A DNA stretch of 64,000 nt from Bacillota bacterium (GTDB taxonomy: Bacteria; Bacillota; Clostridia; Peptostreptococcales; Anaerovoracaceae). Both the position numbers and the translations under genes were made by a program. The DNA lies in contig JALEJU010000018.1 in the NCBI GenBank assembly GCA_022769485.1, forward strand, positions 1 through 64,000, read 5' to 3'. The notes below the pieces were generated by a model. The model did no database searches, was not told where the DNA came from, and worked only from the letters and a program-made list of their open reading frames with translations. This document shows positions 24,974 to 34,068 of this stretch, piece after piece (position 1 is the first letter of the stretch; every line of letters begins with the position of its first letter).

Positions 24974-25774
24974 ATGAAAATCGGTTTTATCGGAGTCGGA
25001 AATATGGGGAGCGCTATATTAAAAGGATATTTAGCGGCAAATCCCGGATGTGAAACGAATATAAAGGCATTTGACGCCGATTCGAAGAAAACGGAGGCAT
25101 TGGCGGAAGAATTCGGCATTACGGCAGTGTCTTCCGTTAAAGACGCGGTGTCAGGCGCGGATCTGGTGCTCTTGGCGGTAAAACCAAACTGCATGGAGGC
25201 GGTTCTGCCGGAGGCGGCAGAGAGCAGAGAAAAAAACTGCCTGGTGGTTTCTATTGCGGCAGGTATTTCTCTGGCATATCTGGAACGATTCCTGGGAAGC
25301 GACGCGAAACTTATTCGGGTTATGCCAAACACACCGGCGTTGGTCGGGGAAAGCATGAGTGCCCTGTGTGGGAACAGGAACGTGACAGACGAAGATTTCG
25401 CATGCGCGAAGGCAGTTTTTGATGCTGTCGGCAGGACGGAAGAGGTGCAGGAAAGTCTGATAGACAGTGTAATCGGCGTAAGCGGCAGCAGCCCCGCTTA
25501 TGTGTACATGTTTATCGAAGCGCTGGCAGACGGCGCGGTGGCTGAGGGCATGGCGCGGGATAAAGCTTATGTGTTCGCGGCACAGGCCGTTCTGGGTTCT
25601 GCGAAAATGGTTCTGGAAACAGGACTTCATCCGGGAGCGCTGAAAGATGCGGTTTGCTCTCCCGGCGGAACTACGATCGAATCGGTTTGCGCGTTGGAAG
25701 AAAGCGGATTTCGAGCTTCTGTAATGCAGGCAGTGCGGGCAGCGGCGGAAAAATCCAGAGAAATGGGGAAATAG
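24974..25774 (+). CDS. proC: Pyrroline-5-carboxylate reductase
   Basis: 266 residues. N-terminal NAD(P) fold (KIGFIGVGNMGSAILKGYL), VLLAVKPNCMEAVLP, VSIAAGISLAYLE, IRVMPNTPALVGESM, and the C-terminal signature SGSSPAYVYMFIEALADGAV with SPGGTTIESV. It reduces P5C to proline, the last step of proline synthesis. GGGGAAG lies before ATG. The 255-base upstream region is AT-rich with possible hairpins but no recognised riboswitch. The Nudix gene starts one base after its stop. Confidence 0.96.
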   Translation: MKIGFIGVGNMGSAILKGYLAANPGCETNIKAFDADSKKTEALAEEFGITAVSSVKDAVSGADLVLLAVKPNCMEAVLPEAAESREKNCLVVSIAAGISLAYLERFLGSDAKLIRVMPNTPALVGESMSALCGNRNVTDEDFACAKAVFDAVGRTEEVQESLIDSVIGVSGSSPAYVYMFIEALADGAVAEGMARDKAYVFAAQAVLGSAKMVLETGLHPGALKDAVCSPGGTTIESVCALEESGFRASVMQAVRAAAEKSREMGK

Positions 25775-25775
25775 A

Positions 25776-26312
25776 ATGATAGTAGAAGAAAAAACGATTT
25801 CTACGGAACGCATTTATGAAGGCAAAATTTTAAACTTGCGGCGGGATCTGGTTACGGTTCGGGGAAATAAAACCGCTTACCGGGAGATTATCGAGCATAA
25901 CGGCGCGGTAGCGGTGGCGGCGCTGAAAGAGGACGGCAAAATGATAATGGTGCGTCAATTCCGAAAGGTCGCGGAAAAGGCGGTTCTGGAGATTCCCGCA
26001 GGCAAGATCGAAAAGGGGGAAGATCCTTACGAGGCCGCTGTTCGGGAGCTGCAGGAGGAAACCGGGTATACGGCGGGGAAGATGGAACTTTTAGCCTCTT
26101 TCTACTCCTCTATCGGTTATTCTACGGAAAAAATCTGTTTGTATCTGGCTGCGGATCTGACTCCCGGTGACACTGACTTCGATGAAAGCGAAGCCATTGA
26201 TATTGAAGAATACGATCTGAAAGATTTAAAGGAGATGGTTTTGCAGGGGAAGATCGAAGACGCAAAAAGCATTTCTGCCGTATTGATGGCCTGCATGAAG
26301 CTGGATGTGTAA
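25776..26312 (+). CDS. Nudix hydrolase, ADP-ribose pyrophosphatase type
   Basis: 178 residues. Nudix box GKIEKGEDPYEAAVRELQEE-TGY (G-x5-E-x7-REL-x2-EE), preceded by MVRQFRKVAEKAVLEIPAG, which is typical of ADP-ribose pyrophosphatases (NudF). It would hydrolyse ADP-ribose to AMP and ribose 5-phosphate in the cytoplasm. It begins one base after the proC stop, so the two are coupled. Confidence 0.92.
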   Translation: MIVEEKTISTERIYEGKILNLRRDLVTVRGNKTAYREIIEHNGAVAVAALKEDGKMIMVRQFRKVAEKAVLEIPAGKIEKGEDPYEAAVRELQEETGYTAGKMELLASFYSSIGYSTEKICLYLAADLTPGDTDFDESEAIDIEEYDLKDLKEMVLQGKIEDAKSISAVLMACMKLDV

Positions 26313-26356
26313 GGCGGTGCGTTTTATGCACGCAGGATTACGATAAAAAATCTTTA

Positions 26357-26385
26357 TTGTCAACGAAAAAAAAACGGGGTATACT
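26357..26385 (+). promoter_or_regulatory. Promoter of the recombinase gene
   Basis: TTGTCA (26357-26362), 17 bases, TATACT (26380-26385), 46 bases before the start codon. Confidence 0.8.
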
Positions 26386-26431
26386 GTCGAAGGACAGGAT
26401 ATCTTGTTTTTTATTTTGACAGGAGGAGTTT

Positions 26432-27322
26432 ATGGAGCGGCATATCGGCGAATTTGAAAACTATTTGAAAGCGGAACGGAAGATGGCGGGGAATTCCCTG
26501 CTGGCATACAGAAGGGACGCGGAAGAATTCTGCCGGTTTGCGGAAGAACGGAATCTGAATGAACTCAGCCAGGTAGGCAGCACCGATGTGGTGGCGTATC
26601 TGCTGCATTTGAAAAATGAAGGACGATCCGGAGCCACCTTAAATCGAAAGCTGGCTTCCATTCGGGCATATTTCAATTATCTGATGCTGCGCTCTGTTTG
26701 CAGGGAAAATCCTGCGCTGAACATAAAAGCTCCGAAAATCGAAAGAAAAGAGATTGAATACCTGACGGTAGAGGAGGTGGAATTGCTGCTTTCTCAGCCG
26801 GATGATTCTGTTCGGGGACTCAGGGACAGGGCGCTGTTAGAGCTTATGTATGCCGCAGGCCTGCGGGTCAGCGAAGTAGTAGGAGCAGAGCTGGGCGATT
26901 TGAATCTGCGTATTGGATTTATCACATGCAGAGGGGAATTCGGCAAAGCCAGGATCGTGCCTTTGGGCAGACCTTCCAGAGCAGCGCTGGAGGCGTATAT
27001 TTACGACGCCAGACCCAAAATCCCCGGGATGGAAAAATCGGATACACAGGCCTTATTTGTAAATTACAACGGCGGGAGGCTGACCAGGCAGGGAATCTGG
27101 AAGCTTTTGAAATCCTACGCGCAGCAGGCGGGAATAAGGCAGAAGCTGACGCCCCAGACTTTGCGAAATTCGTTTGCGGTTCATATGATTCAAAATGGAG
27201 CGGATCTGAAGTCTCTTCAGGAATTGCTGGGACACGAAGATCTGGCGGCGACTCAGATTTACCTGAGCGTAGCGAAGAACCGTATTAAAGACGTATATGA
27301 TCGCACGCATCCGCGTGCTTAA
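26432..27322 (+). CDS. XerC/D-like tyrosine recombinase with altered active site
   Basis: 296 residues, full length for Xer. N-terminal SAM-like core-binding domain (~1-105), then the catalytic domain. Catalytic positions by alignment to XerD: Arg145 (AAGLRVSE), Lys172 (GEFGKARIVPL), Gln242 where HxxR normally has His (TPQTLRNSFAVH), Arg245, His268 (LLGHEDL) and Tyr277 (TQIYLSV). The ending TQIY...YDRTHPRA is Xer-like, so it probably resolves chromosome dimers or acts as a paralogue. The His-to-Gln change may weaken or modify catalysis. AGGAGG precedes ATG at six bases and it has its own promoter. Confidence 0.9.
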   Translation: MERHIGEFENYLKAERKMAGNSLLAYRRDAEEFCRFAEERNLNELSQVGSTDVVAYLLHLKNEGRSGATLNRKLASIRAYFNYLMLRSVCRENPALNIKAPKIERKEIEYLTVEEVELLLSQPDDSVRGLRDRALLELMYAAGLRVSEVVGAELGDLNLRIGFITCRGEFGKARIVPLGRPSRAALEAYIYDARPKIPGMEKSDTQALFVNYNGGRLTRQGIWKLLKSYAQQAGIRQKLTPQTLRNSFAVHMIQNGADLKSLQELLGHEDLAATQIYLSVAKNRIKDVYDRTHPRA

Positions 27323-27379
27323 GGAGTAAGTGAAAAGACGGCGTCGGCGTTGTCTTTTGCGGAAAGAAAGGGTTAAGGG

Positions 27380-28798
27380 ATGAAACGAAACAGTTGGAAA
27401 CGGGCGGTACAGCCTCTGCTGCTGTTGCTGCTTTGTTCGGTTTGTCTGCTGACCGGCTGTTCAAACGAAGAACGGGAACAGTCGGGAGAATCGGAGGGAT
27501 TGCCTGAGCAGCAGGCTTTTTTGGTTGATTTGGCAGCTTCGCTGGATTTTAACTTTGCGGAAGGCCGTTTTTCATACGAACTTCCCAAGAAACCTTCCGG
27601 CTTTGATTATGCGGTAGAAAGCTTTGTTGAGAAGAAATCTTCCGGGGAGGATGCAAATTTCCCTGCGGGGCAGACGCAGATTGGAAATCAGTGGATTTTT
27701 GATATGGGCCCCTGGGAAGAAACGCAGGACTGCCATTTAACGTTTCGTCTTTCGCCTATGGGAGCGGCTGACAATCCGGAGTTGCAAAAGAAGAGTTATG
27801 ATATCAAAATGCGGGTCAGCGGGTTTTATTACACGGAATTCCCGTATTATAAGGACGGCGGAACGGAAGCAGCGCCTAAGCGGTACAGTGACTGGAGATG
27901 CGCGTATAAGGATCTGATCGAAGCCATGTGCGCGGACGGCAGAGATATAAACCAGTATGTGCTTTATGATGTGGATAAAGATAAGGCGCCGGAATTGTTT
28001 TTAGGTAACGGAGCGAAGTCCTATGTGTTTACCTTTGACAGCGGACGAATTTTTTACTTAGGAGATACGGAAGGCGCTCTTTATGAAGCTAAGGGAGAAG
28101 AAGAAAACGATTTTTATGTTTACGGAGCGCATCCGGCAGAAGGCGAAGGGGAAAACGTTCTGTGCTATCGGGCGGATTACTACCGCATGAACGGCGGTTT
28201 TGTCTGCCGCTGCGATGATCATCTCTACGCGGAAGGAATTACCAACGAAAAAGGTACAAAATTAAAATCTTTTCGAATCAACGGTAAGAATGTGGACAAG
28301 GCGGATTATGAAACCGCTCTGAAGGAGCGGTTCAAGCTGAACAATCCGGTTGCTGTTCACAGTTTGCTTGAAGACGGTGTGGAAAATCTGGCTCTTGATT
28401 TAGCCGGCGCTACGCCCACGGGGAGAATTACCTTATCGGTAGCAGAACGTCGGGCAAAAGCGTATGCGGATCGATACGGGGCAGCGGCTGAAGCTGTGGC
28501 TCTTGAAGAGAATACGAAGCTTTACGGCGATTTGCCCTGGGCGGATTTTCGGGGGTATACACTGGTAAATTACAGCCTTTTTGCTGCGGATGACTACCAT
28601 GCGGAAATTTTTTACACTCTGTGGGACGGGAACTCGTCTTATTATGTAATGGAAGAAGCATTGACTTTTGAAAATACCGGCCAGACGTGGATTCAGGAGG
28701 ATTGGCGGGTTTGTCAGTGGCAGCAGTCGTCTGTCGTGGTTTTGGATGAAGAGGGAAACTACAAGGAACAATTGCTTCCGGAGGAGGGAGAGAAGTAA
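27380..28798 (+). CDS. Lipoprotein of unknown function
   Basis: 472 residues. Lipoprotein signal (LLLLLLCSVCLLTGC, Cys 27) and a low-complexity Glu-rich linker, then no family I recognise. One stretch, LYDVDKDKAPELFLGNGA, resembles a calcium-binding D-x-D-x-D loop of the VCBS/FG-GAP kind. The rest is rich in aromatic residues and acidic turns, suggesting beta structure. It would sit on the outer face of the membrane. The gene starts 57 bases after the recombinase stop, and the next unit has its own promoter. Confidence 0.75.
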   Translation: MKRNSWKRAVQPLLLLLLCSVCLLTGCSNEEREQSGESEGLPEQQAFLVDLAASLDFNFAEGRFSYELPKKPSGFDYAVESFVEKKSSGEDANFPAGQTQIGNQWIFDMGPWEETQDCHLTFRLSPMGAADNPELQKKSYDIKMRVSGFYYTEFPYYKDGGTEAAPKRYSDWRCAYKDLIEAMCADGRDINQYVLYDVDKDKAPELFLGNGAKSYVFTFDSGRIFYLGDTEGALYEAKGEEENDFYVYGAHPAEGEGENVLCYRADYYRMNGGFVCRCDDHLYAEGITNEKGTKLKSFRINGKNVDKADYETALKERFKLNNPVAVHSLLEDGVENLALDLAGATPTGRITLSVAERRAKAYADRYGAAAEAVALEENTKLYGDLPWADFRGYTLVNYSLFAADDYHAEIFYTLWDGNSSYYVMEEALTFENTGQTWIQEDWRVCQWQQSSVVVLDEEGNYKEQLLPEEGEK

Positions 28799-28820
28799 GG
28801 AATTCCTTTGAAAATATTGC

Positions 28821-28849
28821 TTGCCACGGAAAAAGAAAGATGATAAAAT
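28821..28849 (+). promoter_or_regulatory. Promoter of rplS
   Basis: TTGCCA (28821-28826), 17 bases, TAAAAT (28844-28849). Confidence 0.8.
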
Positions 28850-28855
28850 ATACCA

Positions 28856-28948
28856 CGGTGTATTACGGACGGTCCGCTGGATAAAGTGCGGGAAAGCCTG
28901 CGCGTTAGGATACCAAGAACGTCTGATTTGAGAGGAGGAGTACACACG
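28856..28948 (+). ncRNA. L19 ribosomal-protein leader
   Basis: A ~93-base leader directly upstream of rplS, containing paired GC blocks (GGACGGTCCGC, GCGGGAAAGCCTGCGC). Position and size match the L19 autoregulatory leader of Bacillota. The fold was not computed, so the call rests on context. Confidence 0.5.
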
Positions 28949-29296
28949 ATGAACGTTATTCAGATGATCGAACAGGATTATGTGAAGTCTGATATCCCCG
29001 CTTTTAATGTAGGCGATACCGTAAGAGTTCACATTAAGATTAAGGAAGGTTCGAGAGAAAGAATCCAGGTTTTTGAGGGGTTTGTTCTGAAAAGACAGAA
29101 CGGCGGTCTGGGTGAAACCTTTACCGTTAGAAGAATCGCTTCCGGCGTAGGCGTGGAAAAGACATTCCCTATCCATTCGCCCCGGATCGATAAAATCGAA
29201 GTCGTAAGATTGGGTGACGTAAGAAGAGCGAAGCTGAACTACATGCGTCAGAGAACCGGTAAATCTGCGAAAATCAAGAGCAAGGATCAGCAATAA
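28949..29296 (+). CDS. rplS: Large ribosomal subunit protein bL19
   Basis: 115 residues. ATG 28949 follows [77 protein letters not shown], and [19 protein letters not shown] are the family hallmarks. It sits at the 30S/50S interface. A promoter and leader lie upstream and a terminator downstream. The usual trmD/rimM partners are not upstream here. Confidence 0.98.
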   Translation: MNVIQMIEQDYVKSDIPAFNVGDTVRVHIKIKEGSRERIQVFEGFVLKRQNGGLGETFTVRRIASGVGVEKTFPIHSPRIDKIEVVRLGDVRRAKLNYMRQRTGKSAKIKSKDQQ

Positions 29297-29300
29297 CGAA

Positions 29301-29329
29301 AAAAGGGGCCTGTGGAGGGCCCTTTTTCA
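29301..29329 (+). terminator. Terminator after rplS
   Basis: AAAAGGGGCC with GGGCCCTTTTT, one bulge, 6-base loop. Confidence 0.85.
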
Positions 29330-29477
29330 TTCACTCAGTAAAACTGCGGGAAGAACGATTCGGCGGGATATGCGTGTTCAGCGGCGGTATTTCGTGAGCC
29401 TCTCCTGCGCGGAACCCGGGAGCCGTGCTCTTCCTGCTGCTTTTCAATATTATTAAAATAATGAAATGGTATGAAAT

Positions 29478-30320
29478 ATGATAGAAAACATTAACTGGTA
29501 TCCGGGGCATATGAAAAAAACCCGGGAATTGATTCAGGAAAATTTAAAATTAGTGGATGCGGTGATCGAGGTGGTTGATGCCCGGATTCCTTCCTCCAGC
29601 CGAAATCCTATTATCGGTGAACTGGTGCAGGGAAAGCTGCGGATTATCGCGTTTAACAAAAACGACCTGGCTAACGGCGCGGCAACGGAGGGGTGGCTGG
29701 CGCATTACCGGGAAGAGGGAATTTATGCGGTTCCCGTGAACTCCATGAGCGGAGCGGGGATTTCCAATCTGTTTCACCTGCTTTCCAAATTAGAAGAGGA
29801 AATCAACAGGGAAAGAAGCCGGAAGAAGCCGCTGCGGATGATGATCGTAGGTGTTCCCAATGTGGGGAAATCTTCCTTAATCAACCGGATGACCGGACGC
29901 AAGAGTGCGAAGACCGGAGACCGCCCGGGGGTTACGAAGGGAAAACAGTGGCTGTCTTTGGAAAACGGCATGCAGCTTTTAGATACGCCCGGGATTCTGT
30001 GGCCTAAATTTGAAGACCCGAAGGTGGGATTGAATCTGGCTTTTTGCGGCTCCATAAAAGACGAGATTTTAGATACGGCGGATTTGGCGCTGGAGCTGAT
30101 TCGCGTTTTGGAACGCGACCATGCGGATTTGCTGGTTTACCGGTATAAAATAGACGGAATCGGCGAAACGCCGCTGGAGACTATGGAGGCTATCGCTGTA
30201 AAGCGAGGCTTTATCCTGCCCGGCAAGCGCATTGACTATGAACGAACCGCCCGGACGATTCTGGATGAGTTCCGTTCGGCTGCTATCGGACGGATTACTT
30301 TAGAACGGCCGGAGGTTTAG
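29478..30320 (+). CDS. rbgA: Ribosome biogenesis GTPase RbgA (YlqF)
   Basis: 280 residues. Circularly permuted GTPase order: G4 FNKNDLA (~55), G5 NSMSGAG, then G1 GVPNVGKSSLINRM (~125) and G3 DTPGILWPKFEDPKVG. The N-terminus IENINWYPGHMKKTRE is characteristic. It is required late in 50S subunit assembly. Position next to rplS is typical. The ribosome-binding site is weak (GGTATGAAAT before ATG). Confidence 0.95.
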   Translation: MIENINWYPGHMKKTRELIQENLKLVDAVIEVVDARIPSSSRNPIIGELVQGKLRIIAFNKNDLANGAATEGWLAHYREEGIYAVPVNSMSGAGISNLFHLLSKLEEEINRERSRKKPLRMMIVGVPNVGKSSLINRMTGRKSAKTGDRPGVTKGKQWLSLENGMQLLDTPGILWPKFEDPKVGLNLAFCGSIKDEILDTADLALELIRVLERDHADLLVYRYKIDGIGETPLETMEAIAVKRGFILPGKRIDYERTARTILDEFRSAAIGRITLERPEV

Positions 30321-30322
30321 TC

Positions 30323-30350
30323 TTGACATTTTTTCGGGAAATGATATAAT
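30323..30350 (+). promoter_or_regulatory. Promoter of nickel/peptide-type ABC operon
   Basis: TTGACA (30323-30328), 16 bases, TATAAT (30345-30350): near-consensus and strong. Confidence 0.88.
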
Positions 30351-30356
30351 GATCGA

Positions 30357-30489
30357 CGGTTCATCTTAAGAAAAGATGTTTGTTCTCAGAAGAGAAACCT
30401 TGAAAGCAAAACGAATCAAGAAGATTGTAATTTGCAATGTTCCGGATTCGTTTTTTTGTTTTGCAGGCCGCGGCGAGAGGAGGAAAAGG
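30357..30489 (+). promoter_or_regulatory. Leader with attenuator terminator, class unknown
   Basis: A ~130-base leader of the ABC/nickel operon. It has hairpin arms CATCTTAAGAAAAGATG (30362-30378) and GTTCTC..GAGAAAC (~30382-30398). It ends in an intrinsic terminator: AAAACGAATC (30408-30417) with GATTCGTTTT (30445-30454), inner ATTG..CAAT and seven T. The terminator ends ~30 bases before the first start codon, so expression must need antitermination. It does not show the GGCA/GCAG modules of the known NiCo riboswitch. Signal unknown. Confidence 0.65.
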
Positions 30490-31515
30490 ATGAACAGGAA
30501 AACCTGGGTTTATATCTGCAAAAAATTTGCACAGCTGGTACTTACGCTGCTGGTGCTTTCTCTCGTCGTATTTCTTGTTTCGCGGCTGGCGCCCGGCGAC
30601 CCGCTGCGCTCTTTTTACGGAGACGCAGTGGAGCGCATGAGCACGGAGCAGCAGGAAGCGGCCAGGGAACGCCTGGGTTTAAACGAAGGGTTGCTTCAGC
30701 AGTATATAAACTGGATTTCCGGTGCTGTACAGGGAGATTTCGGCATTTCTTTTAAATATAAGCAGGATGTGCTGGATGTGATCGGACAGGTTTGGGGAAA
30801 TACGTTTATACTGACTGTCATCTGTCTGGTACTGATTCTTTTGCTGGGTATGGCGCTGGCGGTTTTCTGCGTCAGTCATGAAGGGGAGCTGATTGACCGG
30901 GCAATCTGCAAAATCGGCGTTGCCGTGAGCAGTATTCCGGAATTTTTTGCGGCTCTGGTGCTGGTATTGATTTTTTCCGTCAATTTGGGGATTCTGCCTT
31001 CCGGTGGGGTGTATTCCATCGGCGGGGGAAGTCTTTCTGACCGGGCAGTCCATTTAATTCTTCCGGTGAGCGCTATCGTGATTACCCATCTGTGGTACTG
31101 CGCTTATCTTATGCGAAACAAGCTGTCGGAGGAAGTGCGGAAGGAATACGTTCTGCTGTACCGGGTAAAAGGCGTGTCCCGGAGGCGGATTCTCTGGGTG
31201 CATTGTATGAAAAACAGTATGCCGGCCATTGTCAGCATGATGGCGATTTTTCTGCCGCACCTGCTGGGAGGCGCGTATATCATAGAGATGGTATTCTCCT
31301 ATCCGGGACTGGGGCGGCTTGGTTTTGAAAGCGCAAAGTACCATGATTATAATCTGCTGATGGTAATCTCCCTTTTGACAGGGGCGGCGGTTATTTTAGC
31401 CAACATGGCAGCGCAGATTATCAACGAGAAGCTGGACGCCCGCATGGAATATGACCGCACGGAGCATGCGGAGGAAAATAGAAATTCCTGCCCGGGAGGT
31501 GGTTCTTTTGAATAG
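30490..31515 (+). CDS. Nickel/oligopeptide ABC transporter permease (NikB/OppB type)
   Basis: 341 residues, ATG 30490 after GAGGAGG. One N-terminal membrane helix (LVLTLLVLSLVVFLVSRLAP-GDP), then the permease core of five further helices. Family features are RLAPGDPLRSFYGD, FGISFKYKQDVLDVI, the ATPase-contact loop YRVKGVSRRRILWVHCMKNS, and VFSYPGLGRLGFESA. It forms the pore with the permease encoded downstream. Its stop overlaps that gene by eight bases. Because lar genes follow, nickel is a likely cargo (inference); a peptide role cannot be excluded. Confidence 0.92.
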   Translation: MNRKTWVYICKKFAQLVLTLLVLSLVVFLVSRLAPGDPLRSFYGDAVERMSTEQQEAARERLGLNEGLLQQYINWISGAVQGDFGISFKYKQDVLDVIGQVWGNTFILTVICLVLILLLGMALAVFCVSHEGELIDRAICKIGVAVSSIPEFFAALVLVLIFSVNLGILPSGGVYSIGGGSLSDRAVHLILPVSAIVITHLWYCAYLMRNKLSEEVRKEYVLLYRVKGVSRRRILWVHCMKNSMPAIVSMMAIFLPHLLGGAYIIEMVFSYPGLGRLGFESAKYHDYNLLMVISLLTGAAVILANMAAQIINEKLDARMEYDRTEHAEENRNSCPGGGSFE

Positions 31516-32320
31516 AAAACGGCCTTATTTTACGATTGCTTTGTTAGGCGTAATTGTTTTAGGATGCCTGTTCGCTGAGGTTATAATGCCCTGCGATCCG
31601 ACGAAAATGAATCTGGCGGAAGTCAATCAGGCTCCTTCTGCCGCGCATCTTTTCGGTACGGATACTATGGGGCGGGACATTTTTTCCATGATCTGGTACG
31701 GCGGGCGTATTTCCCTGTTTATCGGCTGTCTGGCGACTTTGATTTCCACCGGTATCGCTATGGTATACGGTTGTTTAGCGGGACTGGCGGGAGAATGGGC
31801 TGATGATCTCCTGATGCGCTTTACGGACATTCTGATGAGCGTACCTCAGATTTTGCCGGTGATCTTTATTCAAGCTGTATTCGGCGAGCCTACCGCGTTT
31901 TCTATGGCCGCGGTCATCGGAATTACCGGCTGGATGGCGGTATCCAAAATGGTGCGCAGCGAGGTGCGGCAGATGCGCCGGTCGGAATACGTTCTGGCGG
32001 CTCGTATGATGGGCGGAGGCTTTTTCTATATTTTGCGGACGCACTTAGCACCGAATTTTCTGCCTTCCATTTTATTTATGGTAGTTACCAATCTGGGAAG
32101 TGCCATCGCCATGGAAGCCACCCTCAGTTATCTGGGAATCGGGCTGCCTGCGAATATTATTTCCTGGGGAAGCCTTATGGCACTGTCTCAGAAAGTGCTG
32201 CTGACCGGTTCCTGGTGGCTGCTGCTTATGCCCGGCCTGTTTCTGGCGGCGACTTTGATCTGTTTTACGGAGCTGGGTGAATGGAAGCGGATGAATGGCC
32301 GCAGAGAGCGGCTGATCTAA
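31508..32320 (+). CDS. Nickel/oligopeptide ABC transporter permease (NikC/OppC type)
   Basis: 270 residues. TTG 31508 is chosen because GGGAGGT lies seven bases upstream; an in-frame ATG at 31451 would overlap the previous gene by 65 bases and add a charged, unlikely extension. HLFGTDTMGRDIFSMIWYGG is the NikC/OppC signature. GWMAVSKMVRSEVRQMR and EYVLAARMMGGGFFYILRTH (ATPase loop) follow, then LSYLGIGLPANIISWGSLM near the end. Second membrane subunit of the importer. Confidence 0.92.
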   Translation: MNRKRPYFTIALLGVIVLGCLFAEVIMPCDPTKMNLAEVNQAPSAAHLFGTDTMGRDIFSMIWYGGRISLFIGCLATLISTGIAMVYGCLAGLAGEWADDLLMRFTDILMSVPQILPVIFIQAVFGEPTAFSMAAVIGITGWMAVSKMVRSEVRQMRRSEYVLAARMMGGGFFYILRTHLAPNFLPSILFMVVTNLGSAIAMEATLSYLGIGLPANIISWGSLMALSQKVLLTGSWWLLLMPGLFLAATLICFTELGEWKRMNGRRERLI

Positions 32321-32404
32321 AAATAACGTGATTGCTTTTCATGAAAACGGTTGTGCAGGAAGCACTTCCCGAAATAGAAAGAGTAGGGGGAGAGGAATTT
32401 GAAA

Positions 32405-33940
32405 ATGAAAAAAATACTGTCTGCTGTATTGATATTGAGTATGGTTCTCTGTTTTGCTGCCTGCGGCGCGGATGAGGCGAAAACCCAAGGGAGTACGCTG
32501 GTATATGGCAGTACGGATTACACTGCCATCAACCCGGCTCTATACGAACACGGTGAGATCAATTTGCTGCTGTTCTTAGGGCTGACTGCTCACGACGGAG
32601 AAAATAATATTGTGCCCGCGGCGGCGGAATCGTGGAAATGGGATGGAGCTGCCAACACTTATACCTTTACCCTGCGGGACGGCTTAGTTTTCCACGATGG
32701 CGAGCCTTTGACCGCAAAAGATGTGAAGTATACGATTGAAGCTATTAAAAATCCGGATAACGGTTCGGAAAACGCATCTAATTTTGAAGATGTAGTAGGC
32801 GTAACCGTTTTGGACGATCTGCATGTGGCAATTGAACTGGAAGCCCCCAATGTGGCTATGCTGGATTACTTGACAATCGGTATTTTACCGGCGCATCTGC
32901 TGGAAGGAAAGGATCTGGTCACGGATGATTTTAACCGGAACCCCGTGGGAGCGGGGCCGTACAAGCTGGTATCCTGGGATATGGGACAGAGTATTATCTT
33001 GGAGAAGTTTGACGATTTCTATCTGGGTGCGCCTGAAATTGATAATGTGATCTTTAAAATCGTAGATGATTCCGATACAAGAGCCTTGCAGCTGGAAAGC
33101 GGCGAGCTGGATTTCGCCCAGATTACGCCTAAGGCCATGGGTAAATTCGAGAAACTGGACGGGTATCGGGTTTACAAAATGGACACAGCGGATTATCGGG
33201 GCATCATGTATAATTTTAACAGCGATTTCTTCAGCAAGTATCCGGAGCTTCCGGGCATTTTGAGTTACGGTGTGGACAGAGAAGCTATCGTGGACAGTGT
33301 TCTTTTGGGACACGGCCAGACGGCCTATTCCCCTTTGCAGAAAGGTCCCTACAACAATCCGGAAATCGAAAAATTTGAATATAATCCGGATCTCTGCCGA
33401 ACGCTTTTGGAAGAAGACGGATGGGAAAAAGGAGAAGACGGTTATTATTACAAGAACGGCGATCAATTGGCTTTTAAGATCTGCAACGGACAGGCGGATC
33501 AGGTTCGCATCGATATGTCCAACATCTGTGCGCAGAATTTCCGGGAAATCGGCATCAATGCGGTTGTTGATATTGTTGCGGAAACCGACTGGGAAAAGCA
33601 GGATGCATATTTAATCGGCTGGGGGAGCCCCTTCGATCCCGATGACCACACCTATAAAGTGTTCGGTACAGGGCAGGGAGCAAACTACAATTACTATTCC
33701 AATGAAAAAGTGGATTCTCTTTTGAAGCAGGCCAGAGAGCTGGAAACGTATGAAGAAAGGCTTCCCCTGTATCAGGAATTTCAGGAAGAACTGACGAAGG
33801 ATCTGCCGTATACATTTATTGCATATATTGATGCGATTTACGCAGGAAAAGATACCATTCACGGCATTACGGAGGATACCGTTTTAGGGCATCACGGCGT
33901 GGGCATCTTCTGGAATATTTACGACTGGACTATAGAATAG
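32405..33940 (+). CDS. Nickel/peptide-type solute-binding lipoprotein
   Basis: 511 residues, ATG 32405; TTG 32399 just upstream is also close to GGGGAGAGG. Lipobox FAAC (Cys ~20). Solute-binding family 5: RDGLVFHDGEPLTAKDVKYT, NPVGAGPYKLVSWD, ILSYGVDREAIVDSVLLGHG, WEKQDAYLIGWGSPFDPDDH. Family 5 includes NikA/CntA nickel binders and peptide binders; the pocket cannot be judged by eye. It delivers substrate to the two permeases encoded upstream. Confidence 0.92.
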   Translation: MKKILSAVLILSMVLCFAACGADEAKTQGSTLVYGSTDYTAINPALYEHGEINLLLFLGLTAHDGENNIVPAAAESWKWDGAANTYTFTLRDGLVFHDGEPLTAKDVKYTIEAIKNPDNGSENASNFEDVVGVTVLDDLHVAIELEAPNVAMLDYLTIGILPAHLLEGKDLVTDDFNRNPVGAGPYKLVSWDMGQSIILEKFDDFYLGAPEIDNVIFKIVDDSDTRALQLESGELDFAQITPKAMGKFEKLDGYRVYKMDTADYRGIMYNFNSDFFSKYPELPGILSYGVDREAIVDSVLLGHGQTAYSPLQKGPYNNPEIEKFEYNPDLCRTLLEEDGWEKGEDGYYYKNGDQLAFKICNGQADQVRIDMSNICAQNFREIGINAVVDIVAETDWEKQDAYLIGWGSPFDPDDHTYKVFGTGQGANYNYYSNEKVDSLLKQARELETYEERLPLYQEFQEELTKDLPYTFIAYIDAIYAGKDTIHGITEDTVLGHHGVGIFWNIYDWTIE

Positions 33941-33979
33941 CCGGAAACCCGGCTGACGGGGAGCGGCTGTAAAGAGAAA

Positions 33980-34031
33980 TGCCGGGACGGTGAGCATCCG
34001 GGAGATGGAAGTCAGGATGCGGGGCCCGGCA
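33980..34031 (+). repeat. Nested intercistronic hairpin
   Basis: TGCCGGG (33980-33986) pairs with CCCGGCA (34025-34031), and inside it GCATCC (33994-33999) pairs with GGATGC (34015-34020). No T run, so it is not a standard terminator. It could stabilise the 3' end of the binding-protein message and lower ATPase expression. Confidence 0.55.
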
Positions 34032-34068
34032 GCTCAGTGAAAACGAGATAAAATGGCGGGTGAAAAAT

